Assembly: GCF_001945395.1 (NCBI RefSeq)
Contig: NZ_MSXV01000058.1
Coordinates: forward strand, 374,317 to 438,316
Direction: 5' to 3'
Origin: Pseudomonas sp. PA15(2017)
GTDB lineage: Bacteria; Pseudomonadota; Gammaproteobacteria; Pseudomonadales; Pseudomonadaceae
DNA: 64,000 nucleotides
In this document: piece by piece, positions 18,243-37,085 of the stretch
How the letters are laid out: the number at the start of each line of letters is the position of its first letter
Numbering within the stretch: position 1 is the stretch's first letter
Made by a program: the position numbers and the translations under genes
The notes under the pieces: generated by a model
What the model saw: the letters and a program-made list of their open reading frames with translations, nothing else
The model's database searches: none
What the model was told of the DNA's origin: nothing

Positions 18243-18275
18243 CGCGCGGCGGCAGATGTTCATCTGCGCCGCGCG
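18243..18275 (-). terminator. Strong hairpin downstream of eno
   Basis: Nearly perfect arms CGCGCGGCGGCAGATG (18243-18258) and CATCTGCGCCGCGCG (18261-18275), one bulge, TT loop. It lies 8 nt past the eno stop (minus strand). No U-run follows on the transcript, so this may be a 3'-stabilising hairpin rather than a full terminator. Confidence 0.55.
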
Positions 18276-18283
18276 ACCCCGAC

Positions 18284-22261
<3,978 letters not shown>

Positions 22262-22487
22262 TTAGCAAACATGGCGAACCATGCCGGCAAATAGCAAACA
22301 TCCACCGCTTCTGGAAGAAGCAGCGAATACCTGAATAGAGACGGGAGCGTAGTCTACCGGAAACGTGCTGAGGGGGGAAGAACGGCAAGCCAGTGCAGCG
22401 CGAAAACGGCTGCCGACAGAATACGGGTTTCGCAGAAAATACCCGCCGAATCAAAACCTTGCATATCGACAGCGAGTTGTTGCGTGA

Positions 22488-23798
22488 TCAGCCTGGCGCA
22501 ACCGGTCGCACCCACGAGGAAAAGTGCCAACGCAATTCACCGCACGCCGGATCGAGCGGCAAATTGGCGACCGCTACCAACTGGCCATCGCGCCGCAACA
22601 GCGGCAGCCGAGGCCGGATGAACTCGGGTATGCCGGCCTCCTGCAGCAAGCGCTTGAGATCACGCCGACCACGGCCCGGAACGTCGAGCACTTCGCCGCC
22701 TTGCCGGTAAGCAATGCTCAGCCGCCCATCGGGGACCTGCCCGGCCATTTCGACCATGCCGTTGCCAGGCAGCGGGAGCGGCTGTCGACCATCTGGCCAG
22801 GGCTGCTCCTGGCTCTCCCAGGGAGCGCTCCACGCAGCCTCCAGCCACGACAATCGTTCACCATGGCGACGCAGCTCGCCGCTTTCCAGTCGCCAGATTG
22901 GCGACGCATCCGCGGCAGCATCGCGCAAATCCGCCCAGCCCTGCCAATGCCGGCTGTCCGGCAGGCGAGTACGGTCGCCCAGCCAGCGCCTGAGCAGATT
23001 GCGCTGGCGTGCCTCGGAGAGCTGGCGAAGTATCCGTAAATCGAGGCTGGGGATGCTCAACCATGGAAGACCGAGCGCAGCGTGCGAGCGCTGCAGGTCG
23101 ATGTCAGCGAGCTCGTCCAGGAGCGCCTGAGCTTCGGCCTGGTGGGCTGCCGCACGGGCCAGCACCGCGCACGCGCCGGGCCAGTGGCCAGCCAGACGCG
23201 GCAGGATGTCCTGACGCAGAAAGTTGCGAGCCAAGCCACTGTCGCCGTTCGAAGGATCTTCCACCCAGTGCAGCCCATGACGCGACGCATAGGCTTCCAG
23301 CGTCTTGCGAGGCTCGTCCAGCAGCGGCCTGACGGCATGCCCCCGCCCCAGCGGACGGCTATGGGCCATGGCCGCCAACCCTCGCACCCCGGCACCGCGC
23401 AACAGACGATAGAGCAGCGTTTCCGCCTGATCATTCTGATGCTGGGCCAGCACCAGCACCTCGTCCGGCACCATCAGCGCGGAAAACGCCGCATAGCGCG
23501 CCTCGCGGGCGGCGCGTTCCAGGCTGGCGCCCGGCTCGACCTGCACGTGACGGACGTCCAGGGCGACACCCAGGCTGTCGCACACCTGCTGACAATGCGC
23601 AGGCCACTCATCGGCGGCCGCCTGCAACCCATGATGAACATGGATAGCGCGGATGGGTGGCAGATCATGGCGCCGGGCAGCGCTGGCCAAAAGGTGCAGC
23701 AGCACCGTGGAATCGAGCCCGCCGGAAAACGCTACCCGCCACAGCGGCGCATGGCGACACGCCGCAAGGCGTGCAAGCACGGCAGATTCAAGAGACAT
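22488..23798 (-). CDS. tilS: tRNA(Ile)-lysidine synthase
   Basis: 436 residues from ATG 23798. The PP-loop ATP pyrophosphatase motif SGGLDS is at 25-30, with AQHQNDQAET downstream, then the TilS substrate-binding middle domain and C-terminal domain. It modifies C34 of tRNA(Ile2) to lysidine so that it reads AUA; essential in most bacteria. Located 75 nt after accA. Confidence 0.95.
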   Translation of the reverse strand: MSLESAVLARLAACRHAPLWRVAFSGGLDSTVLLHLLASAARRHDLPPIRAIHVHHGLQAAADEWPAHCQQVCDSLGVALDVRHVQVEPGASLERAAREARYAAFSALMVPDEVLVLAQHQNDQAETLLYRLLRGAGVRGLAAMAHSRPLGRGHAVRPLLDEPRKTLEAYASRHGLHWVEDPSNGDSGLARNFLRQDILPRLAGHWPGACAVLARAAAHQAEAQALLDELADIDLQRSHAALGLPWLSIPSLDLRILRQLSEARQRNLLRRWLGDRTRLPDSRHWQGWADLRDAAADASPIWRLESGELRRHGERLSWLEAAWSAPWESQEQPWPDGRQPLPLPGNGMVEMAGQVPDGRLSIAYRQGGEVLDVPGRGRRDLKRLLQEAGIPEFIRPRLPLLRRDGQLVAVANLPLDPACGELRWHFSSWVRPVAPG

Positions 23799-23873
23799 GC
23801 AGAGGTCAGTGAAGCGACCCCGCAAGCATGGCGGCCATCGGGGCGATTGGCCTGCTTGCGGGGGGAAGCGGCA

Positions 23874-24824
23874 TCAGGCGATACCGTAGCTCATCAGGCG
23901 CTCGTAGCGACGAGCCAGCAGCCCGTCGGTATCGAGCTTGCGCAGGTCCTCGAGCTGAGCGGCCAACGTCTGGCGAATCGATTCGGCAGTGGCGGCCGGA
24001 TCACGGTGTGCGCCACCCAGCGGCTCGGCGATCACCTTGTCGACGATACCCAGGCCTTTCAGGCGCTCGGCGGTGATGCCCATGGCTTCGGCGGCTTCCG
24101 GCGCCTTCTCGGCGGTCTTCCACAGAATCGAAGCGCAGCCTTCCGGCGAGATCACCGCGTAGGTCGAGTACTCGAGCATGTTGAGGTTATCGCACACACC
24201 GATGGCCAGTGCGCCGCCGGAGCCGCCCTCACCAATCACGGTGGAGATGATCGGCGTCTTCAGGCGTGCCATGACGCGCAGGTTCCAGGCGATCGCCTCG
24301 CTCTGGCCACGCTCTTCGGCGTCGATACCCGGATAGGCGCCCGGGGTGTCGATGAAGGTCAGGATCGGCATCTTGAAGCGCTCGGCCATTTCCATCAGGC
24401 GGCAGGCCTTGCGGTAGCCTTCCGGGCGCGGCATGCCGAAGTTGCGGCGTACCTTCTCGCGAACTTCACGGCCCTTCTGGTGGCCGATGACCATCGCTGG
24501 CTGGCCATTCAGGCGCGCGACGCCACCGACGATGGCCGCGTCGTCGGAGAAATGGCGGTCGCCATGCAGCTCGTCGAACTCGGTAAAGATGTGCTGCAGG
24601 TAATCCAGGGTGTACGGACGCTGCGGATGACGCGCGAGGCGAGCGATCTGCCAGCTGGTCAGATTGCTGAAGATGCTCTCGGTGAGCGTGCTGCTCTTGT
24701 CCTGCAGGCGGGCGATTTCGTCGCCGATGTTCAGGGAGTTGTCGTTACCGACCAGACGAAGCTCTTCGATCTTGGCTTGCAGGTCGGCAATCGGCTGTTC
24801 GAAATCGAGATAATTCGGGTTCAT
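23874..24824 (-). CDS. accA: Acetyl-CoA carboxylase carboxyltransferase subunit alpha
   Basis: 316 residues from ATG 24824 ([15 protein letters not shown]); the ATG two codons earlier has no room for a ribosome-binding site. [20 protein letters not shown] and [14 protein letters not shown] are the carboxyltransferase signatures. It transfers carboxyl to acetyl-CoA for fatty-acid synthesis with AccD. It lies between dnaE and tilS in the standard order. Confidence 0.97.
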   Translation of the reverse strand: MNPNYLDFEQPIADLQAKIEELRLVGNDNSLNIGDEIARLQDKSSTLTESIFSNLTSWQIARLARHPQRPYTLDYLQHIFTEFDELHGDRHFSDDAAIVGGVARLNGQPAMVIGHQKGREVREKVRRNFGMPRPEGYRKACRLMEMAERFKMPILTFIDTPGAYPGIDAEERGQSEAIAWNLRVMARLKTPIISTVIGEGGSGGALAIGVCDNLNMLEYSTYAVISPEGCASILWKTAEKAPEAAEAMGITAERLKGLGIVDKVIAEPLGGAHRDPAATAESIRQTLAAQLEDLRKLDTDGLLARRYERLMSYGIA

Positions 24825-24969
24825 AGGCATCCGTCATGCGTCGACGGCCAAAAAGGCCGGGGAGCGTGTATCCAATTGGCGCCTACCTTATAGGAACAGG
24901 CGCCTTCAGGTCGACACCTGCTGTGCACTTCGGGCGAAAATGCCGGCAAATGCGCCAGGCATTCGCTCG

Positions 24970-24996
24970 GCAACCCGATCACGCGGATCGGGTTGC
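24970..24996. repeat. Perfect palindromic hairpin between dnaE and accA
   Basis: 11-bp arms GCAACCCGATC (24970-24980) and GATCGGGTTGC (24986-24996) around ACGCG. It lies 70 nt past the dnaE stop and 146 nt before the accA ATG. No T-run, so a rho-independent terminator is unlikely; a leader hairpin or operator dyad is possible. Confidence 0.55.
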
Positions 24997-25065
24997 GGCG
25001 GAGGCAAGCATGCGGTGTCAGGGCTGGAAGACAGGGCCTGAGCCCGGACTTTCAGCGCCGCTATT

Positions 25066-28605
<3,540 letters not shown>

Positions 28606-28682
28606 GAAGAAGCCCTGCAGGAAAAGCGACAAAACGCGGATTGTACCGTAACTGGAAGGATGGACAGCGGCCTGAGTTACGC

Positions 28683-29291
28683 TCAGTTGTCGCTCATGGC
28701 TTCCAGCAGGCGGCGTACCGGCGCGAAGGAGCGCCGGTGGATGGGCGTCGGGCCCAGACGGGTCAGGGCCTCGAGATGAACGGGCGTCGGATAGCCCTTG
28801 TGCAGCGCGATGCCATAGCCTGGGTAGAGTGCGTCCAGCTCGCGCATTTCGCGGTCTCGACTGACCTTGGCGAGGATCGAAGCGGCGGCGATGGCCGGCA
28901 CCTGGGCATCACCCCCGATCACCGGTGCGCTGGGCACCGAGAGCTTCGGGCAGCGATTGCCGTCGATCAGCGCCAGTTTCGGTGTCACGCTCAGGCCTTC
29001 GACCGCGCGCTGCATGGCCAGCATGGTGGCGTGCAGAATATTGAGGCGATCGATCTCTTCCACCTCCGCGCGGGCAATGCACCAGGCCAGCGCCTTTTCG
29101 CGAATTTCATCGAAGAGTTTTTCGCGCCGCGCCTCGGTCAGCTTCTTGGAATCGTTGAGCCCGAGAATCGGCCGCGCCGGATCGAGAATCACCGCCGCGG
29201 TCACCACCGCACCACAGAGCGGCCCGCGGCCCACTTCATCGACGCCGGCAACCAGCTCCTCGACGGTAGCGAAATCCAGGCCCAACTGCAT
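28683..29291 (-). CDS. rnhB: Ribonuclease HII
   Basis: 202 residues. [16 protein letters not shown] carries the catalytic Asp18-Glu19, LALIDGN the third acidic residue, and [15 protein letters not shown] the fourth. It removes ribonucleotides embedded in DNA. Its ATG shares one base with the lpxB stop (TGATG coupling). Confidence 0.97.
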   Translation of the reverse strand: MQLGLDFATVEELVAGVDEVGRGPLCGAVVTAAVILDPARPILGLNDSKKLTEARREKLFDEIREKALAWCIARAEVEEIDRLNILHATMLAMQRAVEGLSVTPKLALIDGNRCPKLSVPSAPVIGGDAQVPAIAAASILAKVSRDREMRELDALYPGYGIALHKGYPTPVHLEALTRLGPTPIHRRSFAPVRRLLEAMSDN

Positions 29292-30424
29292 CAGCTGCGC
29301 CCCAACAGGTCGAGCACCGCCGTAGCCGCGCGCTCGGAGGCATCGCGGCGCAGGGTGCGGTGGATGGCATCGAAGCCTTCGGTCTGCACCTCACCGTCCA
29401 CCAGCAACGGCGCGACCGCCTGCGCCAGGGCATCGGCGGTGGCCGCATCCTGGATCAGCTCGGGGACCAGCAGCCGCTGGGCGAGCAGATTGGGCAGCGA
29501 GATGTACGGGCTCTTCACCAGACGCTTGAGAATACTGAAGGTCAGCGGCGCGACACGATAGGCCACCACCATCGGCCGCTTGTAGAGCAGCGCCTCGAGG
29601 GTCGCGGTGCCGGAAGCGATCAGCACCGCATCGCAAGCAGCCAGCGCATCGTGGGAGCGGCCGTCGAGCAATTGCAGTGGCAGGTCACGACCGCCAAGCA
29701 TCTGTTCGAGCTGCTGGCGACGTTCCGCACTGGCACAGGGCAGTACGAAACGCACGCCCGGCCGCAGCGCACGCAATCGCTCGGCAGCATCGAGAAACAG
29801 GCCGCCCAGGCGCGACACCTCGCCGCCCCGGCTGCCTGGTAACAACGCCACCACGGCTGCATCGAGCGGCAGGCCGAGCTGTTCACGGGCTGCAGTGCGA
29901 TCAGCCTGCAGGGGAATCGCATCGGCCAGCGGATGTCCCACGAAGCAGACCGGCACCTGGTGCGCCTCGTAGAACTGCGCCTCGAAGGGAAACAGGGTGA
30001 GCATCAGGTCGCAGGCATCGCGAATCTTCAACACACGCTTCTGCCGCCACGCCCATACCGAGGGGCTGACGTAGTGCACGGTGCGAATGCCGGCCTGGCG
30101 CAACTTGAGCTCGACACCGAGGGTGAAATCCGGCGCGTCGATGCCAATGAACACATCGGGCTTGCGCTCGATCAGGCTGGCAATCAGCCGACGGCGACGC
30201 GACAACAGCTCGGGCAGCCGACCCAGTACTTCGACCAGGCCCATGACCGCCAGGCGCTCAATGGGAAAATCGCTGACCAGCCCCTCGGCCTGCATGCGCG
30301 GGCCGCCTACGCCGATGAACTCCACGTTGGGGTGCTTGATCTTGAGCGCCTGCATCAGGCCTGCGCCGAGAATGTCGCCGGATGCCTCGCCGGCAACCAG
30401 CGCGACACGCAATACCTCAGCCAT
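29291..30424 (-). CDS. lpxB: Lipid-A-disaccharide synthase
   Basis: A 377-residue GT19 glycosyltransferase. [21 protein letters not shown] at the N-terminus and [13 protein letters not shown] in mid-protein are diagnostic. It joins UDP-diacylglucosamine and lipid X to give the lipid A disaccharide. Downstream of lpxA by 3 nt. Confidence 0.97.
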   Translation of the reverse strand: MAEVLRVALVAGEASGDILGAGLMQALKIKHPNVEFIGVGGPRMQAEGLVSDFPIERLAVMGLVEVLGRLPELLSRRRRLIASLIERKPDVFIGIDAPDFTLGVELKLRQAGIRTVHYVSPSVWAWRQKRVLKIRDACDLMLTLFPFEAQFYEAHQVPVCFVGHPLADAIPLQADRTAAREQLGLPLDAAVVALLPGSRGGEVSRLGGLFLDAAERLRALRPGVRFVLPCASAERRQQLEQMLGGRDLPLQLLDGRSHDALAACDAVLIASGTATLEALLYKRPMVVAYRVAPLTFSILKRLVKSPYISLPNLLAQRLLVPELIQDAATADALAQAVAPLLVDGEVQTEGFDAIHRTLRRDASERAATAVLDLLGRS

Positions 30425-30427
30425 GGT

Positions 30428-31204
30428 TCAGCGAGTAATGCCGCGACTGGAGGTCAGGATCGAATCGCGGAAAACCGCTACTTCGGAGAACTGAGCAGCC
30501 ACTTCTTCCAGCTCGACCAACGCTTCTTCGATGGTGAAGCCCTGGCGGTAGACGATCTTGTAGGCGCGGCGCAGCGCCTGCATCGACTCGGCGCTGAAAC
30601 CACGACGGCGCAGGCCCTCGAAGTTCATGCTGCGCGCTTCGGCCGGGTTGCCCGATACCGTCACGTAAGCTGGGACGTCCTTGCCGATCGCCGCGCCCAT
30701 GCCAGCAAAGGCATGCGCGCCGATATGGCAGAACTGGTGCACCAGGGTATAACCGGACAGGATGGCCCAGTCGCCGATGTGCACGTGTCCGGCCAGGGCC
30801 ACGTTATTGACCAGAATGCAGTGATTGCCGACCACGCTGTCGTGGCCGATATGGGCATAGGCCATGATCAGGTTGTGGTCACCGATGGTGGTTTCGTCAC
30901 GATCCTGAATAGTGCCACGGTGCATGGTCACGCCTTCACGGATGATGTTGTGATCACCGATGACCAGGCGCGTAGGCTCACCCTTGTACTTGCGATCCGG
31001 GGTGTCTTCACCCAGGGAGGCGAACTGGTAGATCTTGTTGTGCTTCCCGATCCGGGTAGGGCCCTTGATAATCACGTTGGGACCCAGCACACAGCCCTCG
31101 CCAATTTCTACGTCGGGCCCAATGATCGACCAAGGGCCGACGACGACGTCGTCTGCCAGCTTGGCGCTGGGATCGATGATGGCGCGAGGGTCAATCAAAC
31201 TCAT
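30428..31204 (-). CDS. lpxA: UDP-N-acetylglucosamine acyltransferase
   Basis: 258 residues from ATG 31204 ([16 protein letters not shown]), a left-handed beta-helix of hexapeptide repeats with an alpha-helical C-terminus. First acylation of lipid A; in Pseudomonas the chain is typically 3-OH-C10. The ATG overlaps the fabZ stop by 4 nt. Confidence 0.97.
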   Translation of the reverse strand: MSLIDPRAIIDPSAKLADDVVVGPWSIIGPDVEIGEGCVLGPNVIIKGPTRIGKHNKIYQFASLGEDTPDRKYKGEPTRLVIGDHNIIREGVTMHRGTIQDRDETTIGDHNLIMAYAHIGHDSVVGNHCILVNNVALAGHVHIGDWAILSGYTLVHQFCHIGAHAFAGMGAAIGKDVPAYVTVSGNPAEARSMNFEGLRRRGFSAESMQALRRAYKIVYRQGFTIEEALVELEEVAAQFSEVAVFRDSILTSSRGITR

Positions 31205-31641
31205 AACTTGCGTTCCGCACAGATGATTTCGGCCGAGCACACTTCTTTACCGTCGACCGTGGCCTTGCATTCGAACTTCCAGATGCTGCGCTTGCTGCTG
31301 AGGAACTTGGCCTCGAGGATCAGCTGGTCACCGGGCACAACCGGCTGACGAAAGCGTAGCTTATCGGAGCCGACGAAGTAGTAGAGCGTGCCGTCGGCAG
31401 GCTTCACGTCCATCATCTTGAAACCGAGGATACCGGCTGCCTGGGCCATGGCCTCGATGATGAGAACGCCCGGCATGATCGGGTGCTCGGGAAAATGGCC
31501 GTTGAAGAATGGCTCGTTGACGCTGACATTCTTATAGGCACGAACGCACTTGCCATCAAGATCCAGATCCGTGACCCGATCCACCAGCAGGAACGGATAA
31601 CGGTGCGGCAAGTACTCGCGAATTTCGTTGATTTCCATCAT
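31201..31641 (-). CDS. fabZ: 3-hydroxyacyl-ACP dehydratase FabZ
   Basis: 146 residues. The hotdog-fold signature YPFLLVDRV and the catalytic H-x8-P ([13 protein letters not shown]) with downstream Glu ([10 protein letters not shown]) are present. It dehydrates 3-hydroxyacyl-ACP in fatty-acid synthesis, competing with LpxA/LpxD for the same substrates, which explains its place between them. Two tandem ATGs (31641, 31638) are possible starts. Confidence 0.97.
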   Translation of the reverse strand: MMEINEIREYLPHRYPFLLVDRVTDLDLDGKCVRAYKNVSVNEPFFNGHFPEHPIMPGVLIIEAMAQAAGILGFKMMDVKPADGTLYYFVGSDKLRFRQPVVPGDQLILEAKFLSSKRSIWKFECKATVDGKEVCSAEIICAERKL

Positions 31642-31685
31642 TTCCAGAGAAGCCCGTAATAAAAAGAAGAGAGCCAGCCATTGGC

Positions 31686-32747
31686 TCAGGCATCAGATGA
31701 GGCATTCCCGCTCGAGGTCACGGCAGCGAGCTGTTTTTCCAACTGCTTCACACGCCGCGCCATGTCGTCCAGCTGGCGGATACGCGCCACGCTTTTCTTC
31801 CACTCGGCCGCAGGTTGCATGGCGGTGCCCGACGAATAGGCACCAGGCTCGGTGATCGAGCGCGTGACCATGGTCATGCCGGTCACGAATACGCCATCAC
31901 ATACATCGATATGACCGACCATCCCCACGCCGCCGGCGATCATACAGTTCTTGCCGATCGACGTGCTGCCGGAAATCCCGACACAGGCAGCCATCGCCGT
32001 GTTGTCGCCGACCTGCACGTTGTGCGCGATCATGATCTGGTTATCCAGCTTCACGCCGTTGCCGATACGTGTGTCGGACAGGGCACCGCGATCGAGGGTG
32101 GTGTTGGCGCCGATTTCGACGTCATCACCAATGCTCACGCCACCAATCTGGGCGATCTTCTGCCAGACGCCCTTCTCGTTGGCGAAGCCGAAGCCCTCAC
32201 CACCGATCACCGCACCGGACTGGATGACCACGCGTTTGCCGATGCGCACGTCGTGATACAGGGTGACCCGCGGCGCCAACCAGCCACCCTCGCCGATTTC
32301 GGAGCGCGCGCCGACCACGCAATGGGCACCGACGGTGACCCCGGCAGCGATCTTCGCGCCTGCCTCGATCACCGCATACGGGCCGATCGCCGCGCTCGGG
32401 TCGACCTGCGCATCGCTGGCGACAACTGCCGTCGGGTGAACACCCGGCGCAGCCTTGGGCTTGCGATCGAACAGGTGGGATAGCGAGGCGTAGGCCAGGT
32501 ACGGATTGGCGACGATCAGCATATTGCCGGTGAAGCCTTCCGCATCCGCCGCCGTGAGCAGCACCGCCGCCGCCTGGCAACTGCCCAAGTGCTTGCGATA
32601 CTGCGCATTGGACAGGAACGTCAGCTGAGACGGGCCGGCATCCTGCAAGGTTGCCAGCCCGTCGACCCGAAGCTCAGAGGCGCCACGCAAGGTGGCGCCC
32701 AGCTGCTCGGCCAACTGGCCGAGCGTGAATACCGGTGTGGACATCAT
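31686..32747 (-). CDS. lpxD: UDP-3-O-(3-hydroxyacyl)glucosamine N-acyltransferase
   Basis: 353 residues from ATG 32747 (or 32744). N-terminal uridine-binding domain ([15 protein letters not shown]), hexapeptide-repeat helix with the catalytic His region ([11 protein letters not shown]) and a C-terminal helix ([13 protein letters not shown]). Third step of lipid A synthesis. The TGA of skp and the ATG of lpxD share a base. Confidence 0.96.
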   Translation of the reverse strand: MMSTPVFTLGQLAEQLGATLRGASELRVDGLATLQDAGPSQLTFLSNAQYRKHLGSCQAAAVLLTAADAEGFTGNMLIVANPYLAYASLSHLFDRKPKAAPGVHPTAVVASDAQVDPSAAIGPYAVIEAGAKIAAGVTVGAHCVVGARSEIGEGGWLAPRVTLYHDVRIGKRVVIQSGAVIGGEGFGFANEKGVWQKIAQIGGVSIGDDVEIGANTTLDRGALSDTRIGNGVKLDNQIMIAHNVQVGDNTAMAACVGISGSTSIGKNCMIAGGVGMVGHIDVCDGVFVTGMTMVTRSITEPGAYSSGTAMQPAAEWKKSVARIRQLDDMARRVKQLEKQLAAVTSSGNASSDA

Positions 32748-33250
32748 CAACGCATCTGGTTCATGCGCTCGATGACCTGGCGGGTGATGTCGAACTGCGG
32801 TTTGACATCGATGACCGCGCCGCGCTCGAGCACCAGGTCGAAGTTGCCATTCTTGATGACGTCTTCGACGGCCTTGTCCAGGTTGGGCTTGAGCTTCTTG
32901 AGCATGTCGCGATCAGCCACGGCCTTGGCTTCGTTCAGCTCCTTGGACTGGAACTGGAAGTCACGGGCCTTTTGCTTGAAATCCAGCTCGAGACGCTCGC
33001 GCTCGGCGGTCTGCATCTTCTCGCCGTCTTTGACGATGCGATCCTGAATGCGCTTGGCATCGCTTTCCAGGGTCTTGAGCTTGTTCAGTTGCGGGCCGAA
33101 TTTCTTCTCGGCGTCGACGGCGTAGCGCTTGGCCGCGTCGGACTCGAGCAGGGCCATCTGGTAGTTGAGCACCGCGATCTTCATTTCGGCGAAGGCCGGG
33201 GTGGCCAGCATGGTGACGCTTAACAGAACCAATTGAGTCAACTTACGCAC
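32747..33250 (-). CDS. skp: OmpH/Skp periplasmic chaperone
   Basis: 167 residues starting at GTG 33250, with GGAG about 7 nt upstream. Sec signal peptide cleaved after TPAFA, then a small core and long charged coiled-coil helices (about 45-125) that form the tentacles of the Skp trimer. It escorts unfolded outer-membrane proteins from Sec to BamA, encoded just upstream. Confidence 0.93.
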   Translation of the reverse strand: MRKLTQLVLLSVTMLATPAFAEMKIAVLNYQMALLESDAAKRYAVDAEKKFGPQLNKLKTLESDAKRIQDRIVKDGEKMQTAERERLELDFKQKARDFQFQSKELNEAKAVADRDMLKKLKPNLDKAVEDVIKNGNFDLVLERGAVIDVKPQFDITRQVIERMNQMR

Positions 33251-33298
33251 GGTGCAACTCCTGCAGAAAAACTGTCTTGGTGATTCGTGAGCAGACGC

Positions 33299-35659
33299 TT
33301 AGAACGTCTGGCCGAGGGAGAACTGGAATACCTGGGTATCGGCGTCATCCGGCTTCTTGACCGGCATCGCCAGGCTGAAGCTCAGCGGGCCGAGTGCCGT
33401 GATCCAGGTAACGCCGACACCCACCGAACTGGCCAGGTTGCCGAAACTGATGTCGCAGCTGTCGCCACGGCGTTTCTGGCCAGCGCTGCAGTCGGTGTCG
33501 AACACGTTACCCACGTCCCAGAACAGCGCAGTACGCAGCGAGCGCTGATCCTTGACGAAGGGCAGCGGGAACAGCAACTCGGCGCCGCCCTGGATCAACA
33601 CGTTACCACCGAACGGCAGCGGATCCTGGTCCGGATCGCGCAGCGTACCCGGATTGGTACCGGTACTTGGCGTACTGCGCGGGCCCAGACTGCTGTCCTT
33701 GAAGCCACGCACCGAGTTGAAACCGCCTGCGTAGTAGTTCTCGTAGAACGGCAGCTTGTCGGTGGAGCCGAAAGCGCCGCCGTAACCCAGCTGCGTGTGG
33801 AAGCGCATGGTGTAGGTATCGGTCAGCGGCTTGAAGACCTGGCCGCGGTAATCGAGTTTGTAGAACGACAGGTCACTGCCCGGCACGGTGGTTTCGAGGA
33901 CCAGGCTCTGGGAATGCCCCCGGTTGGCCAGTACGCCACGGTTGAGGGTGGACTCGGACCAGCCGACGGAGGCTTTGAAGTTAAGGTACTTCTCGCCTTG
34001 CTGACGGGTGAAGTCGAAGATCTCGTCGACGGTATAGCGACCGGTTTTGATTTCGTCCTGCTGAACGGTCAGGCCGTAGGTCAGGCGCGACGTTTCACTG
34101 ATCGGATAGCCGATGTTGACGCCGGCACCAAGGCTGTCGACCGAGTAGCTGGATACGTCGACATCAAGCTCGTCGTAGTCGGTGGTGCGGTAGAAGGCGT
34201 TGTAGCCCAGGCTCACACCATCCTCGGTCCAGTACGGATCGGTGAACGAGAAGTTGTAGCGGCTCTGGTATTCGCTACGGGTCAGGCCGAGGCTGACGCG
34301 GTTACCGCTACCCAGGAAGTTGTTCTGGGTGATCGAGCCACCGAGGATCAGACCGGCATTCTGGGCGAAACCCACGCTCGCGGTGATCGAGCCGGACGCC
34401 TGCTCCTCGACGCTGTAGTTGACGTCGACCTGGTCGTCGGTACCCGGCACCTGCGGAGTCTCGACGTTGACCTCCTTGAAGAAGCCCAGACGTTCCAGAC
34501 GTGTCTTCGACTGGTCGATCAGGTAGGTCGATGCCCAGCCGCCTTCCATCTGCCGCATTTCGCGGCGCAGCACTTCGTCTTCGGTCTTGGTGTTGCCGCG
34601 GAAGTTGATGCGGTTGACGTAGGCGCGCTTGCCCGGATCGACGACGAAGGTGATCGATACCGAGTTGTCGTCGTTGTGTGGCTCAGGCACGCCGTTGACG
34701 TTGGCGAAGGTGTAACCCTCATTACCCAGGCGACGGGTGATCAGCTCGCTGGTGCTGGTCATCACCTTGCGGGAGAACACCTGGCCCTCTTTGACCAGCA
34801 GCAGCGCGCGCACTTCCTCTTCCGGCACCTTGAGGTCGCCGGACAGTTTCACATCACGAACGGTGTATTTCTCGCCTTCATCGATATTGACGGTGATGTA
34901 GACGTGCTTCTTGTCCGGGGTGATGGATACCTGGGTGGAGGTGATATCCATGTTGATGTAGCCGCGATCCAGGTAATAGGAGCGCAGGCGCTCCAGATCA
35001 CCGGAGAGTTTCTCGCGGGCGTACTTGTCGTCGTTACGGAAGAACGACAGCCAGTTGGTGGTCTTCAGCTCGAACAGGTCCTGCAGGTCTTCGTCGGAGA
35101 AAACCTTGTTGCCGACCACGTTGATGTGCTGAATGGCCGCGACGCTGCCTTCGTTGATGTTGATCTTCAGCGCAACGCGGTTGCGCGGCTGAGGAATCAC
35201 TTCGGCGTCGATCTCGGCGGAGTAACGGCCCTGGGCCACGTACTGGCGCTGCAGTTCGTTACGCACGCCTTCCAGGGTCGCACGCTGGAAGATTTCGCCT
35301 TCGGCCAGGCCCGACTGGTTCAGGCCCTTGAGCAGATCGTCACTGCTGATGGCCTTGTTGCCTTCGATCTCGATGCTGGAGATCGACGGGCGCTCGACCA
35401 CGGTAATGACCAGCACGTTGCCGTCACGACCCAGTTGAATGTCCTGGAAGAAGCCGGTCCTGAACAGTTCGCGCGTCGCCTCGGTGAGCGTACGGTCATC
35501 GGCCGCCTCGCCGACGTTCAGCGGCAGCGCGCCAAACAGGCTGCCCGCGGAGACGCGCTGCAGGCCGTTAACGCGGATATCGGAGATGGTGAAGGACTCG
35601 GCGTGAACTTCGGCGATCATCAATGCGGAAAGAACCGCAGGTAGCAGCAGACGTTTCAT
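33299..35659 (-). CDS. bamA: Outer-membrane protein assembly factor BamA
   Basis: 786 residues: signal peptide (cleaved after EVHA), five POTRA domains (about 22-425) and a 16-strand beta-barrel ending in the C-terminal Phe (FSLGQTF). Lid/loop-6 motif VRGF (residues near 645) is present in NSVRGFKDSS. It folds and inserts beta-barrel proteins. Flanked by rseP and skp as usual. Confidence 0.97.
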   Translation of the reverse strand: MKRLLLPAVLSALMIAEVHAESFTISDIRVNGLQRVSAGSLFGALPLNVGEAADDRTLTEATRELFRTGFFQDIQLGRDGNVLVITVVERPSISSIEIEGNKAISSDDLLKGLNQSGLAEGEIFQRATLEGVRNELQRQYVAQGRYSAEIDAEVIPQPRNRVALKININEGSVAAIQHINVVGNKVFSDEDLQDLFELKTTNWLSFFRNDDKYAREKLSGDLERLRSYYLDRGYINMDITSTQVSITPDKKHVYITVNIDEGEKYTVRDVKLSGDLKVPEEEVRALLLVKEGQVFSRKVMTSTSELITRRLGNEGYTFANVNGVPEPHNDDNSVSITFVVDPGKRAYVNRINFRGNTKTEDEVLRREMRQMEGGWASTYLIDQSKTRLERLGFFKEVNVETPQVPGTDDQVDVNYSVEEQASGSITASVGFAQNAGLILGGSITQNNFLGSGNRVSLGLTRSEYQSRYNFSFTDPYWTEDGVSLGYNAFYRTTDYDELDVDVSSYSVDSLGAGVNIGYPISETSRLTYGLTVQQDEIKTGRYTVDEIFDFTRQQGEKYLNFKASVGWSESTLNRGVLANRGHSQSLVLETTVPGSDLSFYKLDYRGQVFKPLTDTYTMRFHTQLGYGGAFGSTDKLPFYENYYAGGFNSVRGFKDSSLGPRSTPSTGTNPGTLRDPDQDPLPFGGNVLIQGGAELLFPLPFVKDQRSLRTALFWDVGNVFDTDCSAGQKRRGDSCDISFGNLASSVGVGVTWITALGPLSFSLAMPVKKPDDADTQVFQFSLGQTF

Positions 35660-35732
35660 GAAGTCCTTTCTTATTCCAACTAACGATAAGAAATCAGTCG
35701 TTCGAGACGAAAGATATATAATTCAGCTGAGC

Positions 35733-37085
35733 TCACAGGCGACCAAGGTCGTTGACCAGCGCCAGCAGCATCACCCCGATCACCAGGCTGATGCCAATCT
35801 GCATCCCCCAACCCTGCACCCGTTCGGACAGTGGGCGGCCTCGCACCCACTCGACCAGGTAATAAAGCAGATGTCCGCCATCCAGAACCGGAATGGGCAG
35901 CAAATTGAGAACGCCGAGGCTGATACTCAGGTAGGCGAGGAAATTCAAAAAGTCCCCAAGGCCCGACTCGGCCGAAGCGCCCGCCACTTTAGCAATGGTT
36001 ATCGGCCCGCTCAAGTTTTTTACCGAGAGCTCACCGAACAGCATTTTCTTCAGTGAATCGAGGGTCAGAAGGCTCATTGTCCAGGTTCGCGCGCCAGCCT
36101 CGCTGATCGCTTCGAGTGGCCCGTAGCTGATTTCGCGAAGCATCTGCGCCGGCCATTGTGCCGGCGCCACACCGGCGCCGAGGTAGCCGGTGGCCGCTTC
36201 GCCCTCGCCTTTCGAGGCCAGGGTCACAGGCACATCCAGGCGCTGACCGTCACGCTCCAGGGCAATGCTCACCGACTTGCCCGGCAGCCCGCGCACACGA
36301 TCGACCAGATTCTGCCAATCATTCAGCGGTTGCCCGTCCAGCGCCAGCAGGCGATCGCCGAGCTTTAAACCGGCGGCCTGTGCAGGCCCCTGCGGGTCGA
36401 ACTCGGCGAGCACCGGCGCCAGGCTCGGGCGCCACGGGCGAATACCCAACGAGGCGATCGGATCAGGCTCGTTGGCGCCACGCAGCCAGTTGTCCAGTTC
36501 GACACGATGGGCCATATCTGCACCACCATCGGGATGCCGCGTAGTGATCAGCAGCTCACCGCTTTCACCGAGACGACGTACCAACTGCAGGTTGACCGCC
36601 GACCAGCCGGTAGTGGCCTTGCCATTGACCGCGACGATTTCCTCACCCGCCTGCAGGCCGGCGACCTGAGCGAGACTCCCCGCCTCCACCGCGCCGATGA
36701 CCGGCCGCACCTGCTGGCTGCCGAGCATGGCCACCAGCCAGAAGAACACCAGCGCCAAGGCGAAGTTGGCCGCCGGGCCCGCCGCCACGATGGCGAAGCG
36801 TTGCTTGACGGTCTTGCGGTTGAACGACTGCTCGGCCAACCCCGGCGGCACGTCGCCTTCGCGCTCGTCGAGCATCTTCACGTAGCCGCCCAGCGGGATG
36901 GCGGCGATCACGAACTCGGTGCCTTGGCGGTCGTGCCAGCGCACCAGCGGCGTGCCGAAGCCCACGGAGAAACGCAGTACCTTGACGCCGCAGCGGCGTG
37001 CTACCCAGAAGTGACCGTATTCATGGAAGGTCACCAGCACCCCGAGCGCGATCAGGGTGCCAACGATCATATAGAGTGCGCTCAT
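35733..37085 (-). CDS. rseP: Site-2 (RIP) metalloprotease RseP
   Basis: 450 residues from ATG 37085. HEYGH (21-25) is the zinc motif in TM1; two periplasmic PDZ domains occupy about 115-310; [11 protein letters not shown] near the C-terminus carries the third ligand Asp. It cleaves the anti-sigma factor MucA/RseA within the membrane to release AlgU/sigma-E. The longer upstream frame is discarded since the ATG overlaps the dxr stop by 4 nt. Confidence 0.96.
   Translation of the reverse strand: MSALYMIVGTLIALGVLVTFHEYGHFWVARRCGVKVLRFSVGFGTPLVRWHDRQGTEFVIAAIPLGGYVKMLDEREGDVPPGLAEQSFNRKTVKQRFAIVAAGPAANFALALVFFWLVAMLGSQQVRPVIGAVEAGSLAQVAGLQAGEEIVAVNGKATTGWSAVNLQLVRRLGESGELLITTRHPDGGADMAHRVELDNWLRGANEPDPIASLGIRPWRPSLAPVLAEFDPQGPAQAAGLKLGDRLLALDGQPLNDWQNLVDRVRGLPGKSVSIALERDGQRLDVPVTLASKGEGEAATGYLGAGVAPAQWPAQMLREISYGPLEAISEAGARTWTMSLLTLDSLKKMLFGELSVKNLSGPITIAKVAGASAESGLGDFLNFLAYLSISLGVLNLLPIPVLDGGHLLYYLVEWVRGRPLSERVQGWGMQIGISLVIGVMLLALVNDLGRL

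Noticed and set aside
33287-35644. 785-codon plus-strand frame opposite bamA
   Set aside because: Almost coextensive with bamA and without recognisable protein features.
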